Below are positions 25,231 through 34,248 of a DNA stretch of 64,000 nt, in pieces. The stretch is from positions 18,605 through 82,604 of the forward strand of contig NZ_JBIVFT010000013.1 of NCBI RefSeq assembly GCF_044748305.1, read 5' to 3'. A program made the position numbers and the translations under genes. Within the stretch, counting starts at the first letter, position 1, and each line of letters starts with the position of its first letter. Origin of the DNA: Arthrobacter_E sp044748305. GTDB lineage: Bacteria; Actinomycetota; Actinomycetes; Actinomycetales; Micrococcaceae. The notes beneath the pieces were generated by a model that ran no database searches, was not told the origin of the DNA, and saw only the letters and a program-made list of their open reading frames with translations.

Positions 25231-25877
25231 GCGCTGAACCCGAGGCCCTCGGAGGCAGTGGCGATGCCGGGCTCGGCCCAGTAATCGAGGTACTCCTCGG
25301 TGCGGGAGAGGGAGCGGGTGACCGCCTTGTCCAGGTAAAGTGTGCCGCCGAGATGATCCGTCTCGTGCTGGACGATCCTGGCCTGCCAGCCGCGGAACTT
25401 CTGGCGGTGTCCGGTGCCGCCGGGATCCGTCCAGTCCAGCTCGACCTGCGCGGGACGGCGCACCACCGCCTGAAGGCCCTGGACGGACAGACACCCTTCG
25501 TAGAAGGCGGAGGTCTCCGTACCCAGGGGCCGGTACACCGGGTTCAGCACGGCGAAGTAGGGGAGTGGCTCCCGAGAGCGCTCCAGGGCGACCTCCTCGG
25601 GGACCGGCCAACGATCCTCCAGAACGGCGATCCGCAGCGGGATTCCGAGCTGGGGCGCCGCGAGCCCGACGCCCGGGGCGTCGTGCATGACCAGCCGCAT
25701 GAGTTCCAGGAAGCGGGCCAGCTCCTCGTCGTCCAGCTGGCCGGTGAATTCCACTGCGTCCTGGCGGAGCGCGGGATGCCCGGCCTGGACGATCGTGGGT
25801 GGTTCCGTGGATTCGAGAAGCCGCAGGACGGCGTCGCGTAGCTGTGCATCGCTCAGGCGCGGGGACGGGCTGGGCAC
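25227..25877 (-). CDS. def: Peptide deformylase
   Basis: A 216-residue Fe/Zn hydrolase that removes the formyl group from new proteins. All three motifs are intact: GVGLAAPQ (69-76), EGCLS (127-131, metal ligand Cys129) and HETDH (171-175, with His171 and His175 as ligands and Glu172 catalytic). The start is a GTG at 25877. It is the longer actinobacterial type, with about 40 residues before motif-proximal helices. It is followed in the same transcript by the RlmA-type methyltransferase, so both act at the ribosome. Confidence 0.93.
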   Translation of the reverse strand: MPSPSPRLSDAQLRDAVLRLLESTEPPTIVQAGHPALRQDAVEFTGQLDDEELARFLELMRLVMHDAPGVGLAAPQLGIPLRIAVLEDRWPVPEEVALERSREPLPYFAVLNPVYRPLGTETSAFYEGCLSVQGLQAVVRRPAQVELDWTDPGGTGHRQKFRGWQARIVQHETDHLGGTLYLDKAVTRSLSRTEEYLDYWAEPGIATASEGLGFSA

Positions 25878-25940
25878 AAAGCTCCTTGGGTGACTGGCGT
25901 TCGGGCCTTCGCATGGACTGCCCGGCTAGGATTTCAGTCT

Positions 25941-26345
25941 ATGACAGCCAAGACATCGCGCGAAGTGGCCCTGGACTACGTGCGGGCAGTGGGTCGCCAG
26001 GCGCCCGTGGAAGAGCTCGCCGAGCACCTCGCCCCGGATTTCGTCTTCCGGGAGTGGCCCAACGTCCTGTCGCCGGAGGCGGCCACCCGGGACCGGGAGA
26101 AGACGCTGGACGGATTCGCGCAAGCGCATCTGGTGATCGGGGAACAGCGGTACACGATCGAACGGGTGGTGTCCGAGGGCGATTCCGTGGTCGTGGAGCT
26201 TCAATGGGAGGCGACGGCCCGGATGGAGCTTCCGTACTGGTCCATCGGAGACCGGATGCGGGCGCGCATCGTCTCGATCTTCACCGTGAAGGACGGCTTG
26301 ATCGGGGCGCAGGACAGTTTCGACAGCTATGAGACCCCGGCCTGA
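25941..26345 (+). CDS. NTF2-like/SnoaL-type protein
   Basis: A 134-residue protein with the cone-shaped NTF2 pattern: a helix (REVALDYVRAVGRQ), a strand with LAPDFVFREWPNVLSP, and a long beta sheet (YTIERVVSEGDSVVVELQW, RIVSIFTVKDGLI). Members are isomerases, cyclases or binding proteins; nothing here indicates which. It is divergent from the deformylase and convergent with the LysR gene. The ATG at 25941 is used because the upstream ATG at 25890 would overlap the promoter side of the deformylase gene. Confidence 0.7.
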   Translation: MTAKTSREVALDYVRAVGRQAPVEELAEHLAPDFVFREWPNVLSPEAATRDREKTLDGFAQAHLVIGEQRYTIERVVSEGDSVVVELQWEATARMELPYWSIGDRMRARIVSIFTVKDGLIGAQDSFDSYETPA

Positions 26346-26357
26346 ACTCGTGCCTCC

Positions 26358-27263
26358 TCAGGCCTCCGAGAGGGCGTGAATGAGCCGCAGGAAGTCCTGG
26401 GCTTCAGCCGGGAGCTGCGGCCGGGCGGGCCACACGGCGCGCAGCGTCCTGCCGAGGACCAGCGAGGGCACCCGGACCTCCACGAGCCGTCCGGTGGACA
26501 GCTCGGCCGCGACGGCGAGCCTGCTCACCACCCCCGGTCCGAGTCCGGCGACGACACTGGCCACCAGGGCCGCGTTGCTCCCGACTTCAAGGTAGGAGGG
26601 AAGAGGCGCAGACTCCTTAAGCCTGCTCAGGGCCCTGTCGGTCACCTGCCGTGTCCCTGATCCGGCCTCACGGACCACGAGCGTCGTCGAGAGCAGTTCT
26701 TCGGCCATGACCGAGTCCCGGCCGGCCCAGGCATGCGTGCCGGGCACGACCAGAAGCAGATCGTCCCGCAGCAGGTCCAGATAGCGATAGCCCGTTTCGA
26801 CGGTGGGACCCTCCACGAAGCCGAGTTCCGCGGCCCCTTCGCTCAGCCGGGTGAAGACCGATGCTGAGTTGCCGACGTCGAGTGTGACCGTCAGATGCGG
26901 GAGCCGCTCGCGTGCCGATGCGAGCCAGGACGGCATGAGGTGTTCGGCGACCGTGAGACTGGCGCAGATCCGCAAAGTGCCGCGTTCCTGGGCCAAAGCC
27001 TCCACGGCGTGCTCAAGCTGCCCTGCTGCGAGGAGGACCTCTGCGGCCAGCCCGGCGAGGACCAGCCCCCGGTCCGTGAGTCTGCTGCCGCGCGGTGACC
27101 TCTGGACCAGCGGGAACCCGGCGCCGCGTTCCATCGTTTCGAGCAGCCGTGAAGCGTTGGGCTGGGCCAGGCCGAGATGGCGGGCCGCTTCACCGATGCT
27201 TCCGGAACGGGCCAAGGCGTCAAGGAGCCGGAAATGCCGTAGATCCCAGTCGCGAACAGTCAT
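26358..27263 (-). CDS. LysR family transcriptional regulator, divergent to yeiH-like exporter
   Basis: A 301-residue regulator with an N-terminal winged helix (LRHFRLLDALARSGSIGEAARHLGLAQPNASRLL) and a LysR substrate-binding domain (LRICASLTVAEHLMPSWLAS onward). The position head-to-head with a YeiH-type membrane protein copies the YeiE/YeiH and CysB-like arrangements, so it probably controls the exporter. The ATG at 27263 is favoured because the domain starts there. A perfect inverted repeat covers the start codon (27260-27278), consistent with autoregulation. Confidence 0.87.
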   Translation of the reverse strand: MTVRDWDLRHFRLLDALARSGSIGEAARHLGLAQPNASRLLETMERGAGFPLVQRSPRGSRLTDRGLVLAGLAAEVLLAAGQLEHAVEALAQERGTLRICASLTVAEHLMPSWLASARERLPHLTVTLDVGNSASVFTRLSEGAAELGFVEGPTVETGYRYLDLLRDDLLLVVPGTHAWAGRDSVMAEELLSTTLVVREAGSGTRQVTDRALSRLKESAPLPSYLEVGSNAALVASVVAGLGPGVVSRLAVAAELSTGRLVEVRVPSLVLGRTLRAVWPARPQLPAEAQDFLRLIHALSEA

Positions 27264-27278
27264 ATCACCATGATATGA
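27260..27278. promoter_or_regulatory. LysR-type operator TCATATC-N5-GATATGA
   Basis: TCATATC (27260-27266) and GATATGA (27272-27278) are perfect 7-bp arms around ACCAT. The repeat overlaps the regulator start codon and lies 56 bases before the divergent exporter start, a good place for control of both. Confidence 0.65.
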
Positions 27279-27333
27279 CCTCATGCCGGATTGCCGTCTA
27301 CTGGTGACGGACGCGTCCTGAAAGCATGATTTC

Positions 27334-28332
27334 ATGCCCTCCGTTCGCCAGCTTCCCGGCCTGTTCCTCGCCCTCATGATCTCGCTCGCGAGCTGCCTCC
27401 TGGCAGTCTCCCTCCCTCAACTGAGTCCCCTCCTGGTGACCATGGTGGCGGGCGTCGGCGCTCGCAATGCGGGATTGCTCCGAGGCCGGCACGATGCCGG
27501 CCTGTCCTATGCGGCCCGGGTCCCGCTCCGGCTCGGCATCGTCCTGCTCGGCTTGCAGTTGTCGGTGCCCATGCTTCTGTCGCTCGGATGGGGCGTTCCA
27601 CTGCTGGCCATGACCGTGGTCACGACCGGGATCCTGGGAACTCTCGGCCTGGGGCGTCTCCTCGGGGTGGAGCGTCGCCAGGCGCTCCTGGTGGCCTGCG
27701 GATTCTCCATCTGCGGGGCCGCGGCCGTCGCGGGTGTCGAGTCGACCGTGGATGCCCGGGAAAAGGAGACCGTCACCGCGGTGGCCCTGGTCGTCCTCTT
27801 CGGAACCCTGATGATCCCGCTCCTTCCCGCGCTCGCGAGCCTGCTCGGGCTTCCGGAACGGACCGCCGCCCTCTGGGCCGGGGCATCCGTGCACGAGGTG
27901 GGGCAGGTCGTGGCCATCGGGGGAATCCTCGGAGGTGGGGCCCTGGGGCTCGCCGTGACCATGAAACTCGCCCGGGTGCTCATGCTCGCCCCCGTGGCTG
28001 CTGCGCTCTCACTCAGCCGCTCACGAGCCCTCGGCGAGCAGACGGACGACGGCGCCCCCGGCGGCGCTCGCAGGCCTCCGCTCGTGCCGCCCTTCCTCGT
28101 GGGGTTCCTGGCGGCCGTCGTGCTGCGGAGCGTCGTCCCCGTGCCGCAGGAGGTGCTGGGCGTGGCATCGGCGCTGCAGCAATTCCTGCTTGCCGCGGCC
28201 ATGTTCGCTTTGGGAGCCGGCGTGCACATCAAGTCGCTGTTGTCAGGAGGAGGACGGCTGCTGGCACTGGCGGCCGGCTCAACGGTGCTGGTCGGCGTCG
28301 TGGGCCTGGCCGGCTCGCTGGTCATCGGGTGA
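27334..28332 (+). CDS. YeiH/UPF0324 family putative sulfate (or sulfite) exporter
   Basis: A 332-residue polytopic membrane protein with about 9-10 helices. Family motifs present are ARVPLRLGIVLLGLQLS, ACGFSICGAAAVAGVES and WAGASVHEVGQVVAIGG, and KLARVLMLAP. Members are annotated as putative sulfate exporters, mainly from context, so the substrate is uncertain. The divergent LysR gene with an operator between them supports an inducible efflux unit. Confidence 0.85.
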   Translation: MPSVRQLPGLFLALMISLASCLLAVSLPQLSPLLVTMVAGVGARNAGLLRGRHDAGLSYAARVPLRLGIVLLGLQLSVPMLLSLGWGVPLLAMTVVTTGILGTLGLGRLLGVERRQALLVACGFSICGAAAVAGVESTVDAREKETVTAVALVVLFGTLMIPLLPALASLLGLPERTAALWAGASVHEVGQVVAIGGILGGGALGLAVTMKLARVLMLAPVAAALSLSRSRALGEQTDDGAPGGARRPPLVPPFLVGFLAAVVLRSVVPVPQEVLGVASALQQFLLAAAMFALGAGVHIKSLLSGGGRLLALAAGSTVLVGVVGLAGSLVIG

Positions 28333-28624
28333 GGAGTGCCCGGCACGCTCGAGGCGGAAGGCAAGCCACGTCCCGTGGACCAGATCGCAGCACACTTCGT
28401 CGTCCTGGAACTCGGCGGACCGGAACTCAGCCCAGGAGGACTGGATGATTCCAGCGGAGAGACCCTGTGGTCTGCTGGAACACCCTGTGGGACTGGCTTG
28501 AAACCAGGCCCGTAGCTCTGTCGTGCATGGGAAGACTGATTCACGTGTTAATCCGAGAATTTCTCTAGAGTTAGAGTCCAGTCGTCCGTTGTGGACTTCG
28601 TCGGCATCTTTTTGAGGAGTTTCG
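28333..28624. other. Gene-free spacer before the large secreted protein
   Basis: Roughly 290 bases hold no convincing gene. A 59-codon frame from GTG 28336 to TAG 28515 has its GAGGAG site directly against the start and no family resemblance. The last 80 bases are AT-richer (GTGTTAATCCGAGAATTTC) and probably contain the promoter of the next gene; TTTTTGAGGAG supplies its ribosome site. Confidence 0.4.
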
Positions 28625-31600
28625 ATGGGTCGCGTTCGTCGTTCGAGTAGGTGGACCGGGGTCGGGATTGTCAGTGCGCTGATCATGGGTGCTGCTGTGG
28701 TGCTTGCGCCGGCTTCAGCTCAGGCTGCGCCCTCGCCGCCGGCTGATTCGGGCTTCACCGATGACTTCGCGACCGCGGCATCGCTCTCGGCATGGACGAC
28801 CTCGACGGGTACGTGGAGTCAGACCTCCGCATCCGATGGATCGCTGACCGCGAGCGGGGCTGGTAGTGAACGCCTTCTGCTCCGAACGGGTCAAATGCTG
28901 GGGGCTGTCAGCACGATCGCCGGCGATTTCCGCGACACCGGTTCGGTCGGCTGGAACGGGCTCGCGGTGAACGTCGGTGCCGATAAGGGCAGTTCGAACC
29001 GGGACTACGTGGTCTTCAGGATCAAGCAGGGCACGAGCGGTACTGGCGCGTGGCAGTTGGTTCGGATCACCGCGAGCAACTGGGACGGCGCAGCACTGCG
29101 CGTGCTCGCCAGCGGGACAAGCGGCAGCTATGATTCGTCGGCCACGTACACGCTGACACTCGACGCCACACCGGCTGGCTTCTCTCTCGGAGTTGCCAAG
29201 AATGGCCAAACCGTCGCGATCGGAGCGAACGGCGCGAATACTGTTTCCGCATCGCTGGAGTCCGGTGACACTCTGCCCGGCGGGGGCGTCGGAGTCTTCT
29301 CTCAGGGCGGCACGCCTCTTGTGGGGAAAGTTTCTGTGACGACGTCGGGCACGTCATCGGTTGATTCGTTCACCGGCGCAGACGGTGCGACGTTCGGGAC
29401 GGGGTGGACGGCTCACGACCGCGCTCCGTGGGCGGTATCCGGCAGCCAGGCGGTTGTTCCCACGGGCGGAACGAATCGCGTGCTCTCGCGAGACGACGTA
29501 TTGCTCGGGGATGTCTTCAGCGCCCAGGTTGACGTGGCTGCAGGTGCGGGCAGTTCGGCGTGGAACGGACTCGCGCTCAACTACGGCGTGAACGGGTACT
29601 ACGCGGTGCGCTTCCGGGCACCGGATGCTACAAGACCCGACTACGCCTGGCAGTTGCTGCGGATCCGTTTCGATGCTGAGCAAGATCTCGATAAGAACAC
29701 GACGCAGCTGGCCTCCTTCGCGACCATCGGTGCGGTGGACGCAAGCAAGCCGATCCGTATCGGTGTGCGTTCGTCGTCGGTCGGGACACTCGACATCACG
29801 TTCTCGCAATCATCAGCGGGTGGAACGCCGAACCAGCGTGTTTCGGTGGCCGGTGGCTCCGTGGTGCTGGCCGATGGTGACGTCAGTACCGGCGGAAGGG
29901 CCGGGCTCTACGGGGGGTTCGGGACCGGGGCTTTCGATGACTTCCGGGTTGTAACCGGTGGACTGCACACGAGCGCTTTCGGTGACGACTTCGACCGCGC
30001 GTCAGCGCCGACGGCGGGGCTCCAGTGGCGCGAGGCACGCGGCGACTGGATGATCGCGGACAACCGTGCGCGCCTGGAATACACCGAGCCGAGCTCTTCC
30101 GGCGCAGGCCGCGCACTGCTTCTTCCCGTCGGGATCGATCAGTCGGATCGTGACAGCAGTGTTCGCGCCGTCGTTCGGTTCGATGCGCCTCGCGCCCCAA
30201 GCACGCAGGGTGACCAGCTTGCATGGAATGGGGTCGCGCTGAACGCGCGCAGCTGGCGCCGCGACGGAGACAATGCACGAATGGAGGCCTACTACTCCCT
30301 CGAGTTGCGCGTATCCGGAACCTCAGCCTTCTGGCGCCTCGCACGCAAGGACGGCCCGGCCTGGCCGACCGCAGTCGACTCAGGATCGTTCCCGGCCATC
30401 CCTGGGGGCGCGTACATCCTCAACCTGCAGCAGAAGGACACGAACGCGGACAGGCTCAGCTACTCCATCAGCAGCGGCGCGACGGTTTTGCTCGCTGAAC
30501 GTTCGAACCTGGTCACCGCCGACGACGCGCCGCGCATCCAAGGCGGAAGTGCAGGCCTGGTTTCCTACTACGGCGAAGCGAGCTTCGATGACTTCCAGTC
30601 CCGTTCGTCGAAGGAAATTGTCGAAACAGCACCGGACGCGGTCGGGACCGAAGGTGCGGCCCCACGGGTCACCGCCACTGACCAGACGGATGCGTTCAAT
30701 AGCCATCAACCCGCAGCAGCGCCAGTCGAAGCCGTGCAGGTTGGCCTCACCGCAGGTAAGTCAACCGTCCCACAGTCGATCCTGACGGATGGGACGACGC
30801 AGTACGTCGCCTACTACGACGAGAATGCGGAGCTACGCGTCGGGAAACGAACGATCGATCCGGCCAATCCCTCGAACTCGCAAAGCCAGTTCGTGACGAA
30901 TGTCGTACAGGACTCGACGCATCCATGGATCGCGGAGGAATCCTTCGACGGTCAGTACCCGTTGGCGACATGGACGACGGCGGCGGGTACGTGGAGCGTC
31001 GAATCGGGCAAAGCGACAGCCGTCGCGTCGCCCGGCGTCGAGCAGCTACTACTCCGGAAAAACATCGTCGTCGGCAGCACCTTCAGCGTCGCTGCAGACT
31101 CCACGAACACCTCCACCGCCGCCGACTGGAACGGCATCGTCGTCGGCGCGAGCGACCCCAACAACAACGGCCGCTTTGACTACCTCGTCTTCCGTATGAA
31201 GCAGGGAGTCGGCGGCGGTGCCTGGCAGTTCATCCGAATCACCGATGGCAACTGGACGGCGCCATCGGTGATCACCAGTGGCGCTGTGGCGGGCAATGTC
31301 GCAGGCGGCACCTACCGCCTCGCCGTCACTGGCACCGCTGCGAACAGCTACCGCCTCGAGATCAGCAAGGACGGTCAGCCGGTGGCGAACTCAGCCGTCG
31401 GCACACAGCTACCTGCAACCGTGAACGTCACGGGCGCCAATCAGATCAGTCGTGGTGCGGTCGGACTTTTCGCCAGTGACGGGAAGGTCCTCATCGACAA
31501 CGTCCGCATCGAGACGCCATCAACGACCAGGGCTCTCTACGACGCACACAACTTGATCGCCATGGCGGTCGACCAGCAGAACCAGCTGCACATCGTCGCG

Positions 31601-32953
31601 AACGTCCACGCATCGCAACTCATCTACTACCGATCAAAATCCGGAACCGATAACCTCGCTGACTTCACGTTCTCCTCCGAACTCGTCCCCACGGCCGGAT
31701 TGAGCGGCACCGAGAAAACAGATGAAGTCGCCTTCAACGCCAGCATCACCTACCCCGAATTCTCGATCGAAAAAGACCACGCCACCGCGAACCGCCCTCT
31801 GTACTTCACCGCACGGCAAGGTGCTTCCGGCAACGGCACATGGAGGGTCTACAAATTCGAGAACGGGGTGTGGACCCATGTGGCGACACCATTCAGTTCA
31901 GCCGGCGACAGCCCGACCACCAGCTACAGCGCCTACCCGACATCGCTGCTCAAAAACCGAAGCGAAGACGGCTACTACCACGTGGCCTGGGTGTGGCGCC
32001 GCAACGGCGGTGCCACGGATCCGGTCGATGCCTACAGCAACACGAGAATCGGCGCAGCGAAAACCCTCGACTTCGAGCACTGGGTACCCGAATCCGATCC
32101 TGGCACCGCAGGAGTGAGCACCACGGCCCCCTTCTCGTACAGCGGCACGACCGGCCTCTATCTCATTGACGACGTGCCCGTCCGAGGGGGTCAACTCGGC
32201 CTGAATATCGTGCTTGATTCCACGGGAAAAGCCGTCATCAGCTACGTGAAACTCGACGACGCGGCCTATGGCACCTCAACAGCCGCCAGCGGAGCAAGCG
32301 CGTTGGACATACTCAAGAGCCGCTACCTCAACGGGCCGGGACGCACGCAGGTCTACCTGGCACGCTTCCACATGACCCCCACGCCGGCGAACCCGACTGG
32401 TGGGGCATGGGACCGCTCACGACTGACCAACTTGAACGTGCGTTGGTCTCCCATCGGCGCTGGGACCATCCCGTCTGACTTCCGGCTCGGGACCCCCACG
32501 CTCGATAAAGCGAACTCTGCGACGCACGAATCGATCCTGCGCGTCCCCTACGCAATCCAGGGTGCGCCAAACACAGACCTCAAGGGTGCTGTGCTCGTTG
32601 TCGACGAGGCCAGCCTTCGCGTCGTCGCGAACGTCGGGAGCGACAATCCATGGCCTGAGAGCATCAAGGCGGTCCCCGACCCGGCCACCGGCCGCGACGC
32701 GGGGTACCTCGGCACGCTCACTGCGTGGGACACGAAGTCGACATTCGCCGATGGCAGCTTCTACGTCATGCGCTGGCAGGGATACAACCCGCAACAGTTC
32801 ACCGGTGAACTCACCCCGGAAGGCGCTCAGGAAAACAGCGACCGCATCGGCCCCTGGGAACAAGACGCCGCCAAGGCCCGCCTCACCGACCGCGGAATGC
32901 TCCCTCTCACCCCACGCCAGCTCTGGGTCTATCGGCTGAAATACGCACCCTGA
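28625..32953 (+). CDS. Large secreted multidomain protein: laminin-G-like domains plus BNR_4 propeller, putative polysaccharide lyase
   Basis: A 1442-residue exported protein. Residues 1-35 are a signal peptide ending ASAQAA. Three concanavalin/LamG-like modules follow (about 40-240, 245-447, 450-660), each opening with a DxF motif and the last two closing with FDDF. From about 704 a BNR_4-type propeller begins (TTQYVAYYDENAELRVGKR), is interrupted at about 772-965 by a fourth LamG-like module (SFDGQYPLATWTTAAGTW to KVLIDNVRIE), then resumes with YDAHNLIAMAVD, TYPEF, GNGTWRVYKFENGVW and YYHVAWVWRRNGG. BNR_4 occurs in ulvan and related lyases; His975 and His995 are spaced like their catalytic pair. 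The substrate is unknown, and codon choice looks less GC-biased than the neighbours. Confidence 0.75.
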   Translation: MGRVRRSSRWTGVGIVSALIMGAAVVLAPASAQAAPSPPADSGFTDDFATAASLSAWTTSTGTWSQTSASDGSLTASGAGSERLLLRTGQMLGAVSTIAGDFRDTGSVGWNGLAVNVGADKGSSNRDYVVFRIKQGTSGTGAWQLVRITASNWDGAALRVLASGTSGSYDSSATYTLTLDATPAGFSLGVAKNGQTVAIGANGANTVSASLESGDTLPGGGVGVFSQGGTPLVGKVSVTTSGTSSVDSFTGADGATFGTGWTAHDRAPWAVSGSQAVVPTGGTNRVLSRDDVLLGDVFSAQVDVAAGAGSSAWNGLALNYGVNGYYAVRFRAPDATRPDYAWQLLRIRFDAEQDLDKNTTQLASFATIGAVDASKPIRIGVRSSSVGTLDITFSQSSAGGTPNQRVSVAGGSVVLADGDVSTGGRAGLYGGFGTGAFDDFRVVTGGLHTSAFGDDFDRASAPTAGLQWREARGDWMIADNRARLEYTEPSSSGAGRALLLPVGIDQSDRDSSVRAVVRFDAPRAPSTQGDQLAWNGVALNARSWRRDGDNARMEAYYSLELRVSGTSAFWRLARKDGPAWPTAVDSGSFPAIPGGAYILNLQQKDTNADRLSYSISSGATVLLAERSNLVTADDAPRIQGGSAGLVSYYGEASFDDFQSRSSKEIVETAPDAVGTEGAAPRVTATDQTDAFNSHQPAAAPVEAVQVGLTAGKSTVPQSILTDGTTQYVAYYDENAELRVGKRTIDPANPSNSQSQFVTNVVQDSTHPWIAEESFDGQYPLATWTTAAGTWSVESGKATAVASPGVEQLLLRKNIVVGSTFSVAADSTNTSTAADWNGIVVGASDPNNNGRFDYLVFRMKQGVGGGAWQFIRITDGNWTAPSVITSGAVAGNVAGGTYRLAVTGTAANSYRLEISKDGQPVANSAVGTQLPATVNVTGANQISRGAVGLFASDGKVLIDNVRIETPSTTRALYDAHNLIAMAVDQQNQLHIVANVHASQLIYYRSKSGTDNLADFTFSSELVPTAGLSGTEKTDEVAFNASITYPEFSIEKDHATANRPLYFTARQGASGNGTWRVYKFENGVWTHVATPFSSAGDSPTTSYSAYPTSLLKNRSEDGYYHVAWVWRRNGGATDPVDAYSNTRIGAAKTLDFEHWVPESDPGTAGVSTTAPFSYSGTTGLYLIDDVPVRGGQLGLNIVLDSTGKAVISYVKLDDAAYGTSTAASGASALDILKSRYLNGPGRTQVYLARFHMTPTPANPTGGAWDRSRLTNLNVRWSPIGAGTIPSDFRLGTPTLDKANSATHESILRVPYAIQGAPNTDLKGAVLVVDEASLRVVANVGSDNPWPESIKAVPDPATGRDAGYLGTLTAWDTKSTFADGSFYVMRWQGYNPQQFTGELTPEGAQENSDRIGPWEQDAAKARLTDRGMLPLTPRQLWVYRLKYAP

Positions 32954-32964
32954 TCGCATGGCAC

Positions 32965-32995
32965 GGTGGTGCCGATCGACCGGATCGGCACCACC
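32965..32995 (+). terminator. Perfect 13-bp hairpin terminator
   Basis: GGTGGTGCCGATC (32965-32977) pairs exactly with 32983-32995 around GACCG, 12 bases after the end of the large secreted protein gene. Confidence 0.75.
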
Positions 32996-33111
32996 GATGC
33001 ACCGGTCGTCACCAACAAGACAGGCGCAGCCACGTATATCCCTTGGTGGAACGCTCAGCCGCCGACGTTGAATCGGGTCGGCCCTGCTGGCACGGCGGCC
33101 TTTCGTCCGAA

Positions 33112-33145
33112 ATTCACCTAATTCATAGAATTCACAATGATTCAC
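33112..33145 (+). repeat. Four direct repeats of ATTCAC upstream of the ATPase gene
   Basis: ATTCAC at 33112, ATTCAT at 33121, ATTCAC at 33130 and ATTCAC at 33140, spaced 9, 9 and 10 bases apart, so all near one face of the helix. The block ends 15 bases before the ATPase start and probably overlaps its promoter. It looks like a binding-site array. Confidence 0.6.
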
Positions 33146-33160
33146 CCGTAGGCTAGGGAC

Positions 33161-34246
33161 ATGAACAATCCGTTCCGCCCGACCGCAGGTGCCACACCAC
33201 CCGAACTGATCGGCAGGGAAGGACTCCTGGACGAGTTCATCTACGGTCTCAGGCTCGGCTCCGGCGCGCCTGGACTGCTGACCATCTTCACCGGTGTCCG
33301 AGGCGTGGGCAAGACGGTCATGCTCGGGGCCGCAGAAGACGCGGCGTTGGACGCCGGCTGGGCCGTCATCTCGGAGACCGCCACTCCGGGATTCGTGAGC
33401 CGCATCGGCGAACACATGCGCCGCCTCACCCGGGAGCTGGGCGAGGGCCGGGCGTCACGCCGGGTCACGGCGCTCTCCGTCGCCGGTTTCGGCGTGACCA
33501 CGCAGCTTCAGCCGGAAGAACAGGTCCAATGGCGAGACCAGGCGATCGCCCTGCTGGAGCTGCTCGCGGGCAAGGGCTCCGGTCTCATTCTCACCGTGGA
33601 CGAGATCCACGCCGCCAACCGTGGCGAGCTCGCCTTGCTGGCGGCAGACGTCCAGCACCTCATCAGGGAGGCGCTGCCGATCGGCCTGGTCTTCGCGGGC
33701 CTTCCATCTGCCGTCTCGGACCTGCTGAACGAGGGGGTGGCGACCTTCCTGCGACGAGCGGACCGCATCGATCTGCACGCCGCCGACATCGACGACGTCG
33801 AACGGTCGCTGCGTGAGACCCTCGCCGAGGGCGGATGGAAACTCACCCAGGCGCGGGCCCGCAGGGCGGCGGAGGCCACCGGGGGATACCCCTTCCTCAT
33901 CCAGCTGGTCGGCTACTACCTCTGGAAGGAGGCCGAGGCCGGCTCGCTCGACGACGCGTCCGTGGACCGGGCGGTCGCGGCCGCCCGGCGTCGTCATGAC
34001 CGCACCGTGATCGAAGCCGCGCTCGCGGCCGCGTCGCCCCGGGACCGTGAGTTCCTCGAGGCCATGGCGGACGACGAGCATGAGGTCTCGACCACGGCGG
34101 ACATCGGCCAGCGCATCGGCATGCGGGCGAGCGCCGTCGGGAACTACCGGACACGGCTCATCGACGCGGGCCTGGTCGAGGCCGCCGGTCATGGAAAGCT
34201 GCGTTATGCCATTCCTGGCATGGGGGAGTACTTCCGGGGGCGCTGA
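33161..34246 (+). CDS. AAA ATPase with C-terminal winged helix (ORC1/Cdc6-like)
   Basis: A 361-residue STAND/ORC-like ATPase. After PPELIGREGLLDEF comes Walker A GVRGVGKT (about residues 46-53) and Walker B LILTVDEIHA (near 145). Sensor regions lie around GLPSAVSDLL, and the lid has ATGGYPFLIQLVGYYLW. The last 60 residues (STTADIGQRIGMRASAVGNYRTRLIDAGLV) read as a winged helix. Similar single-copy proteins in actinobacteria are annotated only as ATP-binding proteins. Because the ATG follows TAGGCT by seven bases, the mRNA is probably nearly leaderless. The gene ends only two bases before the stop of the convergent regulator. Confidence 0.8.
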   Translation: MNNPFRPTAGATPPELIGREGLLDEFIYGLRLGSGAPGLLTIFTGVRGVGKTVMLGAAEDAALDAGWAVISETATPGFVSRIGEHMRRLTRELGEGRASRRVTALSVAGFGVTTQLQPEEQVQWRDQAIALLELLAGKGSGLILTVDEIHAANRGELALLAADVQHLIREALPIGLVFAGLPSAVSDLLNEGVATFLRRADRIDLHAADIDDVERSLRETLAEGGWKLTQARARRAAEATGGYPFLIQLVGYYLWKEAEAGSLDDASVDRAVAAARRRHDRTVIEAALAAASPRDREFLEAMADDEHEVSTTADIGQRIGMRASAVGNYRTRLIDAGLVEAAGHGKLRYAIPGMGEYFRGR

Positions 34247-34248
34247 AT

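Noticed and set aside
28336..28515. 59-codon frame in the spacer before the large secreted protein
   Set aside because: Its GAGGAG site abuts the start codon and the translation (Gly/Pro-rich) resembles no known protein.
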